Source of the DNA: Roseateles_C aquae
Lineage (GTDB): Bacteria > Pseudomonadota > Gammaproteobacteria > Burkholderiales > Burkholderiaceae_C
Assembly (NCBI RefSeq): GCF_032337115.1
Contig: NZ_JAVXZY010000002.1
Location: 620,001-684,000 of the forward strand
Direction of reading: 5' to 3'
Length of the DNA stretch: 64,000 nucleotides
Position numbers and translations under genes: made by a program. This document shows, one piece after another, positions 17,801 through 26,091 of the stretch (its first letter is position 1; each line of letters opens with the position of its first letter). Below the pieces are notes generated by a model. The model ran no database searches. It was given only the letters and a program-made list of their open reading frames with translations, and had not been told where the DNA came from.

Positions 17801-18352
17801 AACATGATGGAAGTCGGCTTCCAGCTCTACAACGACATGCTCAGCGAGGCCGTGCGCTCGCTGAAGGCCGGCCGCGAGCCCGATCTGCTCTCGCCGCTGG
17901 GCGCCACCACCGAGATCAATCTGCATGCGCCGGCGCTCTTGCCCGACGCCTATTGCGGTGATGTCCATGTGCGCCTGTCGCTGTACAAGCGCCTGGCCAC
18001 CGCCGAGAAGGCCGAGCAGATCGACGCCATGCTGGAAGAAATCACCGACCGCTTCGGCAAGCTGCCGGCCCAAGGCCAGACCCTGTTCGACACGCACCGC
18101 CTGCGCGTGCTGGCCAAGCCCTACGGCGTGGCCAAGATCGACGCCGCACCGACGGTGATGAACATCAACTTCCGCCCCAACCCGCCGATCGACGCGATGC
18201 GCGTGATCGAACTGGTGCAGAAGAACAAGACCATCAAGCTGGTCGGCAACGACAAGCTGCGCATCGACAAACAGCTCAGCGATCCCAAGGACCGCGCGCA
18301 GGCCATCCGCGAGGTGCTGCGACTGCTCGGCGCCCCGATAAGGCAAGACTGA
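14861..18352 (+). CDS. mfd: Mfd, transcription-repair coupling factor
   Basis: At 1,163 residues this is full-length Mfd. The N-terminal UvrB-homology modules (PDWETLPYDSFSPHQDLISERL, GEYAVRGGLIDLFPMG) are followed by the RNA polymerase-interacting domain (GDPVVHSNHGIGRYQGL). The SF2 translocase motor has Walker A GDVGFGKTEV, DEEH, TATPIPRTL, and motif VI LHQLRGRVGRS. The C-terminal TRCF domain ends GAPIRQD. It removes stalled RNA polymerase and recruits UvrA. The ATG at 14861 starts the conserved MQLPLIVPG; the upstream open frame to 14612 crosses the divergent gene. serB follows after one base. Confidence 0.98.
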   Translation: MQLPLIVPGKKFNQPRPIGSADALILARFARQQMAAGRLTAIITAEPGDTQRLEDELKFFAPELRVAVFPDWETLPYDSFSPHQDLISERLATLWRLLQSRGLPADQREADVVLLPATTALTRLAPPAFLAATTFNFKLKQRLDEASLKSQLTLGGYSHVSQVVSPGEYAVRGGLIDLFPMGSLVPYRVDLFGDEVDSIRTFDPDSQRSLYPVPEVRLLPGREFPMDEAARQAFRARWREKMDGDPSKARIYKDMAQGIATGGIEYFLPIFFEQTATIFDYLGEQCALALHGEIDEALGRFWTDTRERHRFLQHDPERPILPPEEIYLKVEEFFTLTHAHAVLALRGNEAVDYARPLPDVSVERGAQEPLARLAAHLKSTPHRVLLLAESEGRRESLLELLRDNKIDPPSVSGLAEFQASDERFAITAAPLAAGFFWHEPEEGQDAAGGRGGTVIQLFTETELFATTPTTRRRRKQEQVSDVNALIKDLSELKVGDPVVHSNHGIGRYQGLINIDIGDGASEFLHLEYADKATLYVPVAQLHLISRYTGVSAEEAPLHKLGSGQWEKAKRRAAEQVRDTAAELLNLYARRAAREGHAFRYSGHDYEAFAASFGFEETPDQRAAIHAVIQDMISPKPMDRLVCGDVGFGKTEVALRAAFVAVMGGKQVAVLAPTTLLAEQHYQNIADRFGKWPVKVAEMSRFRSSKEIKAAMEGLADGTIDIVIGTHKLLSSDVKFARLGLLVIDEEHRFGVRHKEAMKAMRAEVDVLTLTATPIPRTLGMALEGLRDLSVIATAPQRRLAIKTFVRAESSGTIREAVLRELKRGGQVYFLHNEVETIENRRQKLEELIPEARIIVAHGQMPERELERVMREFVGGKHNVLLCSTIIETGIDVPSANTIVISRADKFGLAQLHQLRGRVGRSHHQAYAYLMVPDIEGLTKQAAQRLEAIQAMEELGSGFYLAMHDLEIRGAGEVLGENQSGNMMEVGFQLYNDMLSEAVRSLKAGREPDLLSPLGATTEINLHAPALLPDAYCGDVHVRLSLYKRLATAEKAEQIDAMLEEITDRFGKLPAQGQTLFDTHRLRVLAKPYGVAKIDAAPTVMNINFRPNPPIDAMRVIELVQKNKTIKLVGNDKLRIDKQLSDPKDRAQAIREVLRLLGAPIRQD

Positions 18353-18353
18353 T

Positions 18354-19061
18354 ATGCAAGACCTGACCCTCCCGCCGCTGACGATCCGGGGCTTCACCCC
18401 GCCGCTGCGCCTGGCCGACTTCCGGCTCGCCGCCTTCGACATGGACTCGACGCTGATCACGATCGAGTGCATCGATGAGATCGCCGCCGCCGCGGGCCGG
18501 AAGGCCGAGGTGGCTGCCATCACCGAGGCGGCCATGCGCGGCGAGATCAGCGATTTCAAGGACAGCCTGCGCCGCCGCATGGCCTTGCTCAAAGGTGTGC
18601 CGGTGGCCGCGCTGGAGCAGGTCTTGCGTGAACGGCTGCAGTTCAACCCGGGCGCCCGCGAGCTTTGCGCGGCGCTGAAGGCGGCAGGCCTGAAGCTGGT
18701 GCTGGTCTCGGGCGGCTTCACGTTCTTCACGCGTTATGTCGCGGCTGAACTGGGCATAGACTGGGTGCGCAGCAATGAGCTGGAGATCCGCGACGGCGTC
18801 CTCACCGGCGGCCTGGTGATGCAGGCCTGGGGCGAGATCTGCGATGGCGAAGAAAAGCGCCGCATGCTGCTGCAATGCGCAGCCGAGATCGGCGCCACGC
18901 CAGCCCAGTGCATGGCCATCGGCGATGGCGCGAACGACCTGCCGATGATGGGCGCTGCCGGGCTCTCGGTGGCCTATCAAGCCAAGCCCAAGGTGTGCGA
19001 ACAGGCCATGGTGGCGATCAACGCGGGCGGGCTGGATCAACTGCTCACGGTGCTGCAATGA
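18354..19061 (+). CDS. serB: Phosphoserine phosphatase
   Basis: A 235-residue HAD-family SerB. Motif I is FDMDSTLI with both catalytic Asp residues, motif II lies in LVSGGFTFF, the Lys in EEKRRML, and motif III is AIGDGANDLPMM. It removes phosphate from L-phosphoserine, the last step of serine synthesis. It starts one base after the mfd stop and overlaps the flavin reductase by ATGA. Its last 321 bases (18741-19061) have a second, diverged copy at 20874-21194, so the 3' half may derive from a relative by recombination. Confidence 0.95.
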   Translation: MQDLTLPPLTIRGFTPPLRLADFRLAAFDMDSTLITIECIDEIAAAAGRKAEVAAITEAAMRGEISDFKDSLRRRMALLKGVPVAALEQVLRERLQFNPGARELCAALKAAGLKLVLVSGGFTFFTRYVAAELGIDWVRSNELEIRDGVLTGGLVMQAWGEICDGEEKRRMLLQCAAEIGATPAQCMAIGDGANDLPMMGAAGLSVAYQAKPKVCEQAMVAINAGGLDQLLTVLQ

Positions 19062-19618
19062 GAGTCGCCGTGCCGCTGGACAAGGCCAGCCGCATCCTCA
19101 ACCACGGGCCGACGGTGCTCGTCACCAGTCAGCACGCTGGCCGCCGCAATGTGATGGCCGCGGCCTGGAATATGACGCTGGACTTCGTGCCGCCCAAGGT
19201 CGCGGTGGTGATCGACAAGCAGACACTGACGCGTGAACTGATTGCAGCCAGCCGCAGCTTCGTGCTGGCCGTGCCCTGTGTGGCACAGGCGGCGATGGTC
19301 ACGGCGGTGGGCCACAACAGCGGCCGGGATCTCGACAAGCTCGCGCAGCATGGGCTGCAAAGCACGCCAGCGTCGCTCGTCGATGCGCCTCTGATCGACG
19401 GCTGCCTCGCCTGGCTCGAATGCCGCGCCTACGCCGAGCCGCACAACGAGCAGGTCTACGACCTCTTTCTTGCCGAAGTCGTGGCCGCCTGGGCCGAGGA
19501 CTGGGCCTTCGCCGACGGGCGCTGGATCCCGCAGGCAGACGAATCGCGCCGCACGCTGCACCATCTGGGCGGCGGGCGCTACCTCAGCAGCAGCGGGCTG
19601 ATCGATACTCCCCGCTAA
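19058..19618 (+). CDS. Flavin reductase-like, FMN-binding split-barrel protein
   Basis: The 186-residue protein has the split-barrel order of the flavin reductase family: GPTVLVTSQHAGRRNVMAAAWNM, VAVVIDKQTLTRELI, a middle with FVLAVPCVAQAAMVTAVG and GRDLDKLAQHGL, and ECRAYAEPHNEQVYDLFLAEV. Members bind FMN and often reduce or supply flavin. No partner monooxygenase is near. The start ATG overlaps the serB stop (ATGA), suggesting coupling. The 110 bases after its stop are where the foreign-looking segment begins. Confidence 0.85.
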   Translation: MRVAVPLDKASRILNHGPTVLVTSQHAGRRNVMAAAWNMTLDFVPPKVAVVIDKQTLTRELIAASRSFVLAVPCVAQAAMVTAVGHNSGRDLDKLAQHGLQSTPASLVDAPLIDGCLAWLECRAYAEPHNEQVYDLFLAEVVAAWAEDWAFADGRWIPQADESRRTLHHLGGGRYLSSSGLIDTPR

Positions 19619-19727
19619 GGGCAATTGCACGGCCGCGGCGATGGCTCATAGTTCGAAACGCATGCAGTTCGCCTGCTTCAGCCCCGAGGGTCGGGCGCCT
19701 GCCCCCCCGTATTTCGCTGCCGCATAC

Positions 19728-20726
19728 TCAACGTTGCAAGGCAGGCGCTGCGGAACCGCCGTCAAGACATCTGCGCAAGAACTCCCGGTTTATTGCATCA
19801 CCCTGCCACGAACGCCTGGTGGATTTATTACGTCGCACAAACTGGTAATCGCCTAGCGAATAACCATTCAAGCGCAACACGGCTGAAGGTCCGAAGTCCA
19901 GATCCTTGGGCAAGCTGTCGACGAGCGGCACACCTCTTCGGTAAACCGCGTCACTGTAGCTCAGCAAAATGCCGCCATCACTGAGCACCTCTCCTATTAC
20001 AAAGCCCCAGCCTCTGATGTATTCGTCTTGTTCCCACGTACCGCAGATCCGTCGACCGAACAGTTCCAAATGCAAGTCGAACCAAGCGAGTGTCTGCTCA
20101 CCAATTGCGCAATCTTCGCCGTATGCGACATCAACCAAGCGGGGATTGCACCAAAGACGGTAGCTCCGCCAATCGGCTGCCGGGCCATTCGGTCGTTCGC
20201 CACGATTCCAAATTGGCATTGGCAACTCCGAGGTCTTGACTCGCGCGACATCTTCATGATGGCTGGCAAGCCCAACAAACATCAGGCATCCAGCCCGGTA
20301 CTCAAACACGAAGTCCCCGAGCCACTCGTCGTTCGGGTTGTATACAGCCACTCTCGCACCTGACGACTCGCCCTCGCGCACCGCGACGGTGTACCCAGCC
20401 AACGGTGCCATGAGCAACGGCTTGATGTCATCCAGGCGGCTTAGCATTCTTTCCCCAGTACGTCCCGACGATGAAACACCGTCGAGGTCCGCAACGCATT
20501 CGCTTCCGCGCTTAACGCCATTGGGACACTCCCAAAGGTAGTCCGTGAACCGATCCGTCATTCGTGTGCGGAGGTCTATCAAGCCAAGCCTGGCATCGCG
20601 AAGAAATGAATCTACTGATTCTGGGTGCTTCTCATTGCATTCAATGCCGCCTGCACGTGCCGAATTGCCAGCTAGCAATTGCGCGAGCACCCCAATGAGC
20701 AGAGCGCTCACAAGACGAATTAGCAT
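19728..20726 (-). CDS. Secreted hypothetical protein of lower GC content
   Basis: A 332-residue protein of no family I recognise. It starts with a signal peptide (MLIRLVSALLIGVLAQLLAGNSARA). The mature part has several Cys, a region on evenly spaced Trp/Tyr (ADWRSYRLWCNPRLVDVAYG, FGRRICGTWEQDEYIRGWGF) and a basic end (RRNKSTRRSWQGDAINREFLRRC). Its text resembles small lipocalin-like periplasmic inhibitors only vaguely. Base composition and codon use are visibly less GC-biased than in neighbours. ATG 20726 follows AGGGGG at five bases; a GTG six bases earlier is less likely. It lies between serB and a serB fragment, indicating transfer or insertion. Confidence 0.65.
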   Translation of the reverse strand: MLIRLVSALLIGVLAQLLAGNSARAGGIECNEKHPESVDSFLRDARLGLIDLRTRMTDRFTDYLWECPNGVKRGSECVADLDGVSSSGRTGERMLSRLDDIKPLLMAPLAGYTVAVREGESSGARVAVYNPNDEWLGDFVFEYRAGCLMFVGLASHHEDVARVKTSELPMPIWNRGERPNGPAADWRSYRLWCNPRLVDVAYGEDCAIGEQTLAWFDLHLELFGRRICGTWEQDEYIRGWGFVIGEVLSDGGILLSYSDAVYRRGVPLVDSLPKDLDFGPSAVLRLNGYSLGDYQFVRRNKSTRRSWQGDAINREFLRRCLDGGSAAPALQR

Positions 20727-20873
20727 CGCCACCCCCTAACGTGTCTGGCGCAGTGTAACGAGGTCATGCATTCGCTTTGCAAGCGCCGACACCCGCCCCT
20801 GTCGTGACGCTCGCAGCTCCTTTGGCACGCCAGTCCGACTGTGCGACGACTTTGTCGCTCAATCGGCCTGCCG

Positions 20874-21194
20874 GCGGCCGAACTGGGCATGGACTGGGTG
20901 CGCAGCAATGAACTCGAGATCGTCGACGGCGCGCTCACCGGCGGCCTGGTGATGCAGGCCTGGGGCGAGATTTGCGATGGCGAGGAAAAGCGCCGCATGC
21001 TGCTGCAATGCGCGGCCGAGATCGGCGCCCAGCCCTCGCAGTGCATCGCCGTCGGCGACGGCGCCAACGACCTGCCGATGATGGGCGCGGCCGGTCTGTC
21101 GGTGGCCTATCACGCCAAGCCACGGGTGCGCGAGCAGGCCATGGTGGCCATCAATGACGGTGGGCTGGACCGACTTTTGACGCTGTTCCACTGA
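20874..21194 (+). pseudogene. Truncated serB 3' fragment
   Basis: The 321 bases align without gaps to the last 321 bases of serB at 18741-19061. By hand count there are about 43 mismatches (about 87% identity), many at third codon positions, and about 14 of 106 residues differ. It keeps motif III (GDGANDLPMMGAAGLSVAY) but lacks the DxDST motif and the cap, so it cannot be a phosphatase. The frame opens upstream at a GTG (20841) with unrelated sequence. The divergence is that of a different species' allele rather than a recent duplicate. Confidence 0.88.
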
Positions 21195-21275
21195 TTTCCA
21201 GCGCCCGAGCCGGCTATCCTGTGCGGATGCGGCCGGCAGAGCCGCGATCAATCATGCCAGTGACCAGGAGACAAG

Positions 21276-22397
21276 ATGCAGCGACGCTCGATACTGCGCC
21301 TCGGCGGTGCAATGGCCAGCGCCAGTCTGGGCCTCGGCTGCGCGCCACGTGGCCCGCTGCGCATCGGCTTCATTGGCGGCCTGTCGGGCAAGTTTGCCGA
21401 CCTGGGCATTGCCGAGCGCAATGGCGCGCTATGGGCCGTCGAGGAGGCCAACCGCCAGGGCGGCGCCCGGGGACGCAGCATCGAGCTGGTCGAACGCGAC
21501 GATGCGCAGGACAAGGAGCAGTTGCTCAAGGGCCTGCGCGAGCTGGCGGCGCTCGATGTGCTGGCCGTCGTCGGCACGGCGACCAGTTCGATGGGGGTGA
21601 TCGCCGCACCGGCTGCTGCCGAGCTGGGCCTGACCTTGGTCTCGCCAACGGCCACCACCGCCGCGCTGACCGCCAAGGACGATGCGATGGTGCGCGTCTG
21701 CAACGATGCTGCAGCCTACGGAGCCGCCTCGGCCCAGACCTACACCCGGCACCTGGGCATGCGCCGCGTCGCCACGCTGGCCGATCTGGCCAATGCCGAC
21801 TATGTGCAGAGCTGGACGGGGGCCTTCTGCGGCACGGCGAGCCAGGCCGGCGTTCAGATCGTCGCCAAGCTCGAATTCAACTCCACCAAGTCGCCAGACC
21901 ACGGCGCGCTTGCGGTTCGACTGCTGGAAGGCGAGCCTGATGTCATCGCGCTGGCCTGCAGCGGCGTGGACACCGCGGTGCTGATCCAGAAGCTGCGCCA
22001 GCTCCGGCCCGAGCAGGCCATCGCCAGCTCCGGCTGGGCCTCGACCGGCAGGGCGCTGGAACTGGCCGGCCGCGCCGGCGAAGGCGTCTACTTCGAGCAG
22101 TACATCGACTTCTTCGACCAGCGCCCCGCCTTTGTCGAATTCAACCGCCAGTATCAGGAGCGCTTTCGCCAGCCGGCCGGCTACCCGGGTCTGCTGGGTG
22201 CCGATGCGGCCGGGCTGCTGATCGCCGCCGCGCGCGCCGACGTCAGCCGCGCCAGCATCAAGACGGCACTGATCAATCGCAAGCACCAGGGCCTGCAGGG
22301 CGAGTTCGCAATTGACGGCTTTGGCGACACCCAGCGGCCGGTGCATTTCACCGTGGTCAGGAATGGCCAGTTTGCCCCTGTCGATTGGCCCCGCTGA
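21276..22397 (+). CDS. ABC-type branched-chain amino acid-like substrate-binding protein
   Basis: This 373-residue periplasmic-binding protein type I starts MQRRSILRLGG with a twin-Arg-like leader and a Cys near 22 that could be lipidated. The mature sequence has LRIGFIGGLSGKFADLGIAERNGALWAVEEAN, the LivJ-type start, then VVGTATSSMGVIAAPAAAELG and YPGLLGADAAGLL. Ligands in this family are amino acids, amides or aromatics. No permease or ATPase gene is adjacent. The next gene, 16 bases on, is a histidine kinase, so the pair probably acts as ligand sensor plus kinase. AGGAG precedes the ATG. Confidence 0.88.
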   Translation: MQRRSILRLGGAMASASLGLGCAPRGPLRIGFIGGLSGKFADLGIAERNGALWAVEEANRQGGARGRSIELVERDDAQDKEQLLKGLRELAALDVLAVVGTATSSMGVIAAPAAAELGLTLVSPTATTAALTAKDDAMVRVCNDAAAYGAASAQTYTRHLGMRRVATLADLANADYVQSWTGAFCGTASQAGVQIVAKLEFNSTKSPDHGALAVRLLEGEPDVIALACSGVDTAVLIQKLRQLRPEQAIASSGWASTGRALELAGRAGEGVYFEQYIDFFDQRPAFVEFNRQYQERFRQPAGYPGLLGADAAGLLIAAARADVSRASIKTALINRKHQGLQGEFAIDGFGDTQRPVHFTVVRNGQFAPVDWPR

Positions 22398-22413
22398 GAT
22401 TCGCCCGTTTGAC

Positions 22414-24351
22414 ATGTCGCTGCTGCGCCCCCGCCCCACTGAACGGCTGAACCAGCTGCTGCTGCGCCGCGTGCTGGTGCTCACCAGCCTGCAGCTGCTG
22501 CTGGGCCTGCTGGCCGTCTGGCTGCTGCTTGCGCCCGAGCTGGAGCGCCAGGCCGGCGTGGCCATGCAGACGGCCGCCGAATCGATCGCCAAGCGGCTGA
22601 TCGCCCAGGTGGCGCAGGCCGACAGCAGCGTGCAAAGCGCCGCGCAACTGCTGGCCAGCGGCCGCAGCGGCGATGCGCAGTTGGAGCAGGCGGTGCTGAA
22701 CATGGTCAGCGCGCAGTCGCCGGCCATTGTGTCCAGCTATCTGCTCAACAGCGACGGCATCGTCCGCGCGATGAGCAGCAAGGAAGCCGCTGAAGCACAG
22801 CGTCAGCAACAGATCGGCATGGACCTGTCGCGCAGCCCCGTGTTTGCGATGCGCAGCCGGGCGGGCGGTGGTTTTTCGGAACCGTATTTGTCCACCGTTG
22901 GCGAGCGCCTGACGGTCGCCGCCGTCCACGATGCTGGCACCAGCGGCCTGATGATCGGTGAGCTGAGCCTGGCCGTGCTGTCGCGCGAGCTGGGCCAGGC
23001 CGCCGGCGAATCGGGCTTCAGCGCAATGATCATCGATGCTCAGGGTCGCGTGATCGCCCATCGCGACGCACTGGCCGCTCAGCGCTCGGTGCAACTGAGC
23101 GTTCAGCAGCTGCAAGAACTGGAGCAAGAGACAGGGCTCAAGCCGCTGCGCATGGACGAGCGCGACTGGCTGGCCGTCAGCAGCTCGGTGCTGCAGGCCC
23201 GCGGCCTGGGTTGGCGGCTGCTGATCCTGCAGCCGCGCGAGGCCTTGCTGCGGCCCGTGCGCCAGGTGGTCATCGGCGCCATCGTCATTGGCCTCTTGAT
23301 GGTCAGCGTGCTGATGGCGGTGGCCCTGGGCTTTGGCCGTCGCCTGGCGGCCATTGCCAGTCGGCTGGCCGATCATGCCGACGAGCTGGCCGCCGGCCGC
23401 GTGCTGCCGCCCAAGGTTCAGGGCATCGAGGAGTTCGACCGGCTGATCGAGCATCTTGACGCGATGGCCAAGGCCGTCAAGGAGCGCGAGCTGGCGCTGC
23501 AGCAGCTCAATGCCGGGCTGGAAGAAAAGGTCAGCCTGCGCACGCAGAGCCTGGAGCAAACGCTGGCCCAGCTGAAGGAGACGCAGGATGAGCTGATCCA
23601 CTCCGGCAAGCTGGCCGCACTGGGCTCGCTGGTGGCCAATGTGGCCCATGAGCTGAACACGCCGATCGGCAATGCGCTGATGGCCGCCACCACGGTCAAG
23701 GAAGGCGCCGCGCAGTTCAGCGAGAACCTTCAGGCCGGCAAACTGACGCGCAGCCAGGCCAGCAGCGCGCTGGAACACCTCAGCGAAGGCGCCAATATCG
23801 TCGAGCGCAATCTCTACCGTGCCGCCACCCTGGTGCGCTCCTTCAAGCAGGTGGCGGTGGACCAAACCTCCGAGCAGCACCGGCCTTTCGAGCTGGCCAC
23901 GGTGTTGAAGGAAATCGCCACCCTGGTCAGCCCGACCCTGAACAAGACCCGCGCCGAGCTGCGTTGCAGCGCCGCCGATGAGATCGAGATGGAAGGCTAT
24001 CCCGGCCCGCTGGGCCAGGTGCTGACCAATCTGGTCGAGAACGCCGCACTGCACGGCCTGGAGGCCGGCGCCGGTGTCATCGAGGTGGAGGGGCGGCTGC
24101 TGGATGCCGACACGGTCGAGCTGCGCGTGCGCGACCACGGCAAGGGCATGGACGAAGCCACGCTGCAGCGCATCTTCGACCCCTTCTTCACCACGCGCCG
24201 CCAGCATGGCGGCACCGGCCTGGGCATGACCATCGTGCACAACCTGGTCAGCGGCATCCTACGCGGCCAGATCAGCGTGCAGAGCCAGCCCGGCGAAGGC
24301 ACCGAGTTCAGCGTGCGGCTACCCCGGGTGATTGCCGCGCCGGAGCACTGA
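22414..24351 (+). CDS. Membrane sensor histidine kinase with HELNTP-type H box
   Basis: The 645-residue kinase has a TM segment at about 17-40 (VLTSLQLLLGLLAVWLLL), a roughly 230-residue extracytoplasmic Cache-like sensor, a second TM (VVIGAIVIGLLMVSVLMAVAL), HAMP, and a coiled coil (LQQLNAGLEEKVSLRTQSLEQ). The H box is VANVAHELNTPIGN with His412. The ATPase has NLVENAALHG, DHGKGMDE and GGTGLGMTIV. No response regulator gene is near, so its partner is elsewhere. ATG at 22414 is chosen because it opens directly before the first TM region; earlier ATGs overlap the binding protein gene. Confidence 0.88.
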   Translation: MSLLRPRPTERLNQLLLRRVLVLTSLQLLLGLLAVWLLLAPELERQAGVAMQTAAESIAKRLIAQVAQADSSVQSAAQLLASGRSGDAQLEQAVLNMVSAQSPAIVSSYLLNSDGIVRAMSSKEAAEAQRQQQIGMDLSRSPVFAMRSRAGGGFSEPYLSTVGERLTVAAVHDAGTSGLMIGELSLAVLSRELGQAAGESGFSAMIIDAQGRVIAHRDALAAQRSVQLSVQQLQELEQETGLKPLRMDERDWLAVSSSVLQARGLGWRLLILQPREALLRPVRQVVIGAIVIGLLMVSVLMAVALGFGRRLAAIASRLADHADELAAGRVLPPKVQGIEEFDRLIEHLDAMAKAVKERELALQQLNAGLEEKVSLRTQSLEQTLAQLKETQDELIHSGKLAALGSLVANVAHELNTPIGNALMAATTVKEGAAQFSENLQAGKLTRSQASSALEHLSEGANIVERNLYRAATLVRSFKQVAVDQTSEQHRPFELATVLKEIATLVSPTLNKTRAELRCSAADEIEMEGYPGPLGQVLTNLVENAALHGLEAGAGVIEVEGRLLDADTVELRVRDHGKGMDEATLQRIFDPFFTTRRQHGGTGLGMTIVHNLVSGILRGQISVQSQPGEGTEFSVRLPRVIAAPEH

Positions 24352-24382
24352 CGAAGCCCCCGACAAGCTGCTGGCGCCTGCT

Positions 24383-25492
24383 TCAGTGCCGCAGCGCCAG
24401 CTGTACCGCTGCACTGGCGGCGCGAATATCGGCGGCGGCCTGCTCGCGCACACGGCGCTGATCATCCTGCACCCGCTGCAGCTGAGCCGCGTACTTGTGC
24501 TGCAAGGCCTCGTCGCCGCTGGCCGAGCTCCATTGCAAGGCACTGCGCAGCACCTGCTCGCGCAGCAGCGCGTTGGCGCCGAGCAATTCCTCGTGCGCCA
24601 GCAGCTCATGCAGGCGCTGGCCGGCCAGTTCCAGCGCCCCCTGGCGCAGCGCCAGCTCGGCCATCGCATGCAGCGCCGATTGGCGCGGCAGCACCAGTGC
24701 CGGCGCCTGCAGCAGCTGCAGGCTGGTGCCCAGCAGCTGCTCGGCCTCGCCGAGACGGCCGGCGCTCATCAAGGCATGGCCCAGGTTCAGATGCAGGATG
24801 GCGCGCTGAACCTCGCTCATGAACGGTTCGTTCAGGTGTCGGCGCGCCTGCGCCGCCAGCACCAGCAGCCGCTGGGCCCGCGCCTCCAGCAGCTGGGGCT
24901 GGCCCTGGTGGCGCAGTTCCTCGCAGGCCAGCACGCCGTCCATCAAGGCATTCGCGTAGCAGCGCACCAGCAACTGCCCGTCACCCGCCTCACGGGCGCG
25001 CGACAAGGCCTGCAAATGCAAGAGCTCGGCTTCGGCAAAGGCGCCCAGATTGGCCTGCACATGGGCCAGGGCATTCAGTGCCGACACCATGCCCTCGAAC
25101 AAGCCCGCCGCGGTGGCCAGCGCCAGCGCCTCGCTGGCCAATGGCAGTGCATCGCTGGGCAGGCCTGCCGAGCAGGCGGCCAGCGCCGCATGGGCCAGCA
25201 TGGCGACCTGATCACCGGGCCGCTGCAAGGCTTCAAACAACGCTGCCGCGCGCAGCGCCGCGCCGTGGCTCAGCGCATGTTCGCCGCAGGCCCAGTGGGC
25301 CTGGGCCGCCAGCTGGGCCGCCGCGGCGGCGCAGGGCCGCACTTCAGCGCGGCGATCACAGCAGGCCTCTGCCCGCAAGGCCAGCTTGGCCGCGGCCGCG
25401 GCACGCTGCGCCTGCCAGGCCTCCTGCGCGCGCTGCAACAAATCCTCGCAGCGCTGTTCGCCACGGACCTCGCTTGCGGTATCAGTCTCCAA
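24383..25492 (-). CDS. TPR-like repeat protein
   Basis: A 369-residue cytoplasmic protein composed of Ala/Leu-rich helical pairs, read as degenerate TPRs (AEAELLHLQALSRAREAGDG, ILHLNLGHALMSAGRLGEAEQLL, MAELALRQGALELAGQRLHELLAHEELL). It ends in a predicted coiled coil (QRVQDDQRRVREQAAADIRA). In related TPR signalling proteins such a coil leads into a GGDEF or kinase domain, which is absent here. It may be a truncated regulator or a stand-alone scaffold. It is convergent with the kinase gene at 22414. Confidence 0.72.
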   Translation of the reverse strand: METDTASEVRGEQRCEDLLQRAQEAWQAQRAAAAAKLALRAEACCDRRAEVRPCAAAAAQLAAQAHWACGEHALSHGAALRAAALFEALQRPGDQVAMLAHAALAACSAGLPSDALPLASEALALATAAGLFEGMVSALNALAHVQANLGAFAEAELLHLQALSRAREAGDGQLLVRCYANALMDGVLACEELRHQGQPQLLEARAQRLLVLAAQARRHLNEPFMSEVQRAILHLNLGHALMSAGRLGEAEQLLGTSLQLLQAPALVLPRQSALHAMAELALRQGALELAGQRLHELLAHEELLGANALLREQVLRSALQWSSASGDEALQHKYAAQLQRVQDDQRRVREQAAADIRAASAAVQLALRH

Positions 25493-25572
25493 GCCCTGCC
25501 TCCTTTGCCCTGCCCGCAGCTTAGGCCTATTCCGCTAGGAACGGGTTCATCTGCAAGCGCCGCTGTCGGTCA

Positions 25573-26073
25573 TCAGCCGCTGTGCTGGGCCGTGGCGCTG
25601 ATCAACACGCCATCGTCGTCGGCATACAGCCATTCGCCCGGGCGTATCGGCAGGCCATGCAGCTGCAGCGCCACATCGGTGATGCCCTGGCCCTTGCGGT
25701 CGGTCGGCATCGGCACATGAGCCAGCGCAAGGATGCCGAGAGGCGCGGCACGCAACTCGGCCAGATCGCGAACACAGCCGTGGATCAGCAGCCCCGCCCA
25801 GCCGTTGGCTGCCGCCGCGCGGGCGAGCTGCCCACCGAGCAGGGCCCGCTGCATCGAGGCCCCGCCATCGACCACCAGCACCCGCCCCTGCCCGGGGCTC
25901 TCGACGGCAGCCTTGACAGCGGTGTTGTCGTCCAGGCAGCGCACCGTGCTGATGGTTCCGGCGAACTTGGCGACGCCGCCATAGCTGCGGTAGAGCCCGC
26001 CGGGCATCACCCGCAAGGCACCGCTGGCGTCGCTCTTGTGGGCATCACAGAGATCGCAGGTCGAGAACTCCAT
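25573..26073 (-). CDS. rraA: RraA-family protein
   Basis: A 166-residue RraA-like protein: STCDLCDAHKSD at the start, FAGTISTVRCLDDNTAVKAAV, VLVVDGGASMQRALLGGQLARAAAANGWAGL (shown in parts), HGCVRDLAELRAAPLGI with the conserved Arg/Asp, and DDDGVLI near the end. E. coli RraA inhibits RNase E; many bacterial members instead have 4-hydroxy-4-methyl-2-oxoglutarate or oxaloacetate aldolase activity using the same GG..RD pocket. It is the last gene of an apparent four-gene minus-strand operon. Confidence 0.9.
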   Translation of the reverse strand: MEFSTCDLCDAHKSDASGALRVMPGGLYRSYGGVAKFAGTISTVRCLDDNTAVKAAVESPGQGRVLVVDGGASMQRALLGGQLARAAAANGWAGLLIHGCVRDLAELRAAPLGILALAHVPMPTDRKGQGITDVALQLHGLPIRPGEWLYADDDGVLISATAQHSG

Positions 26074-26091
26074 CGCTCGGACTCTTTGGCT

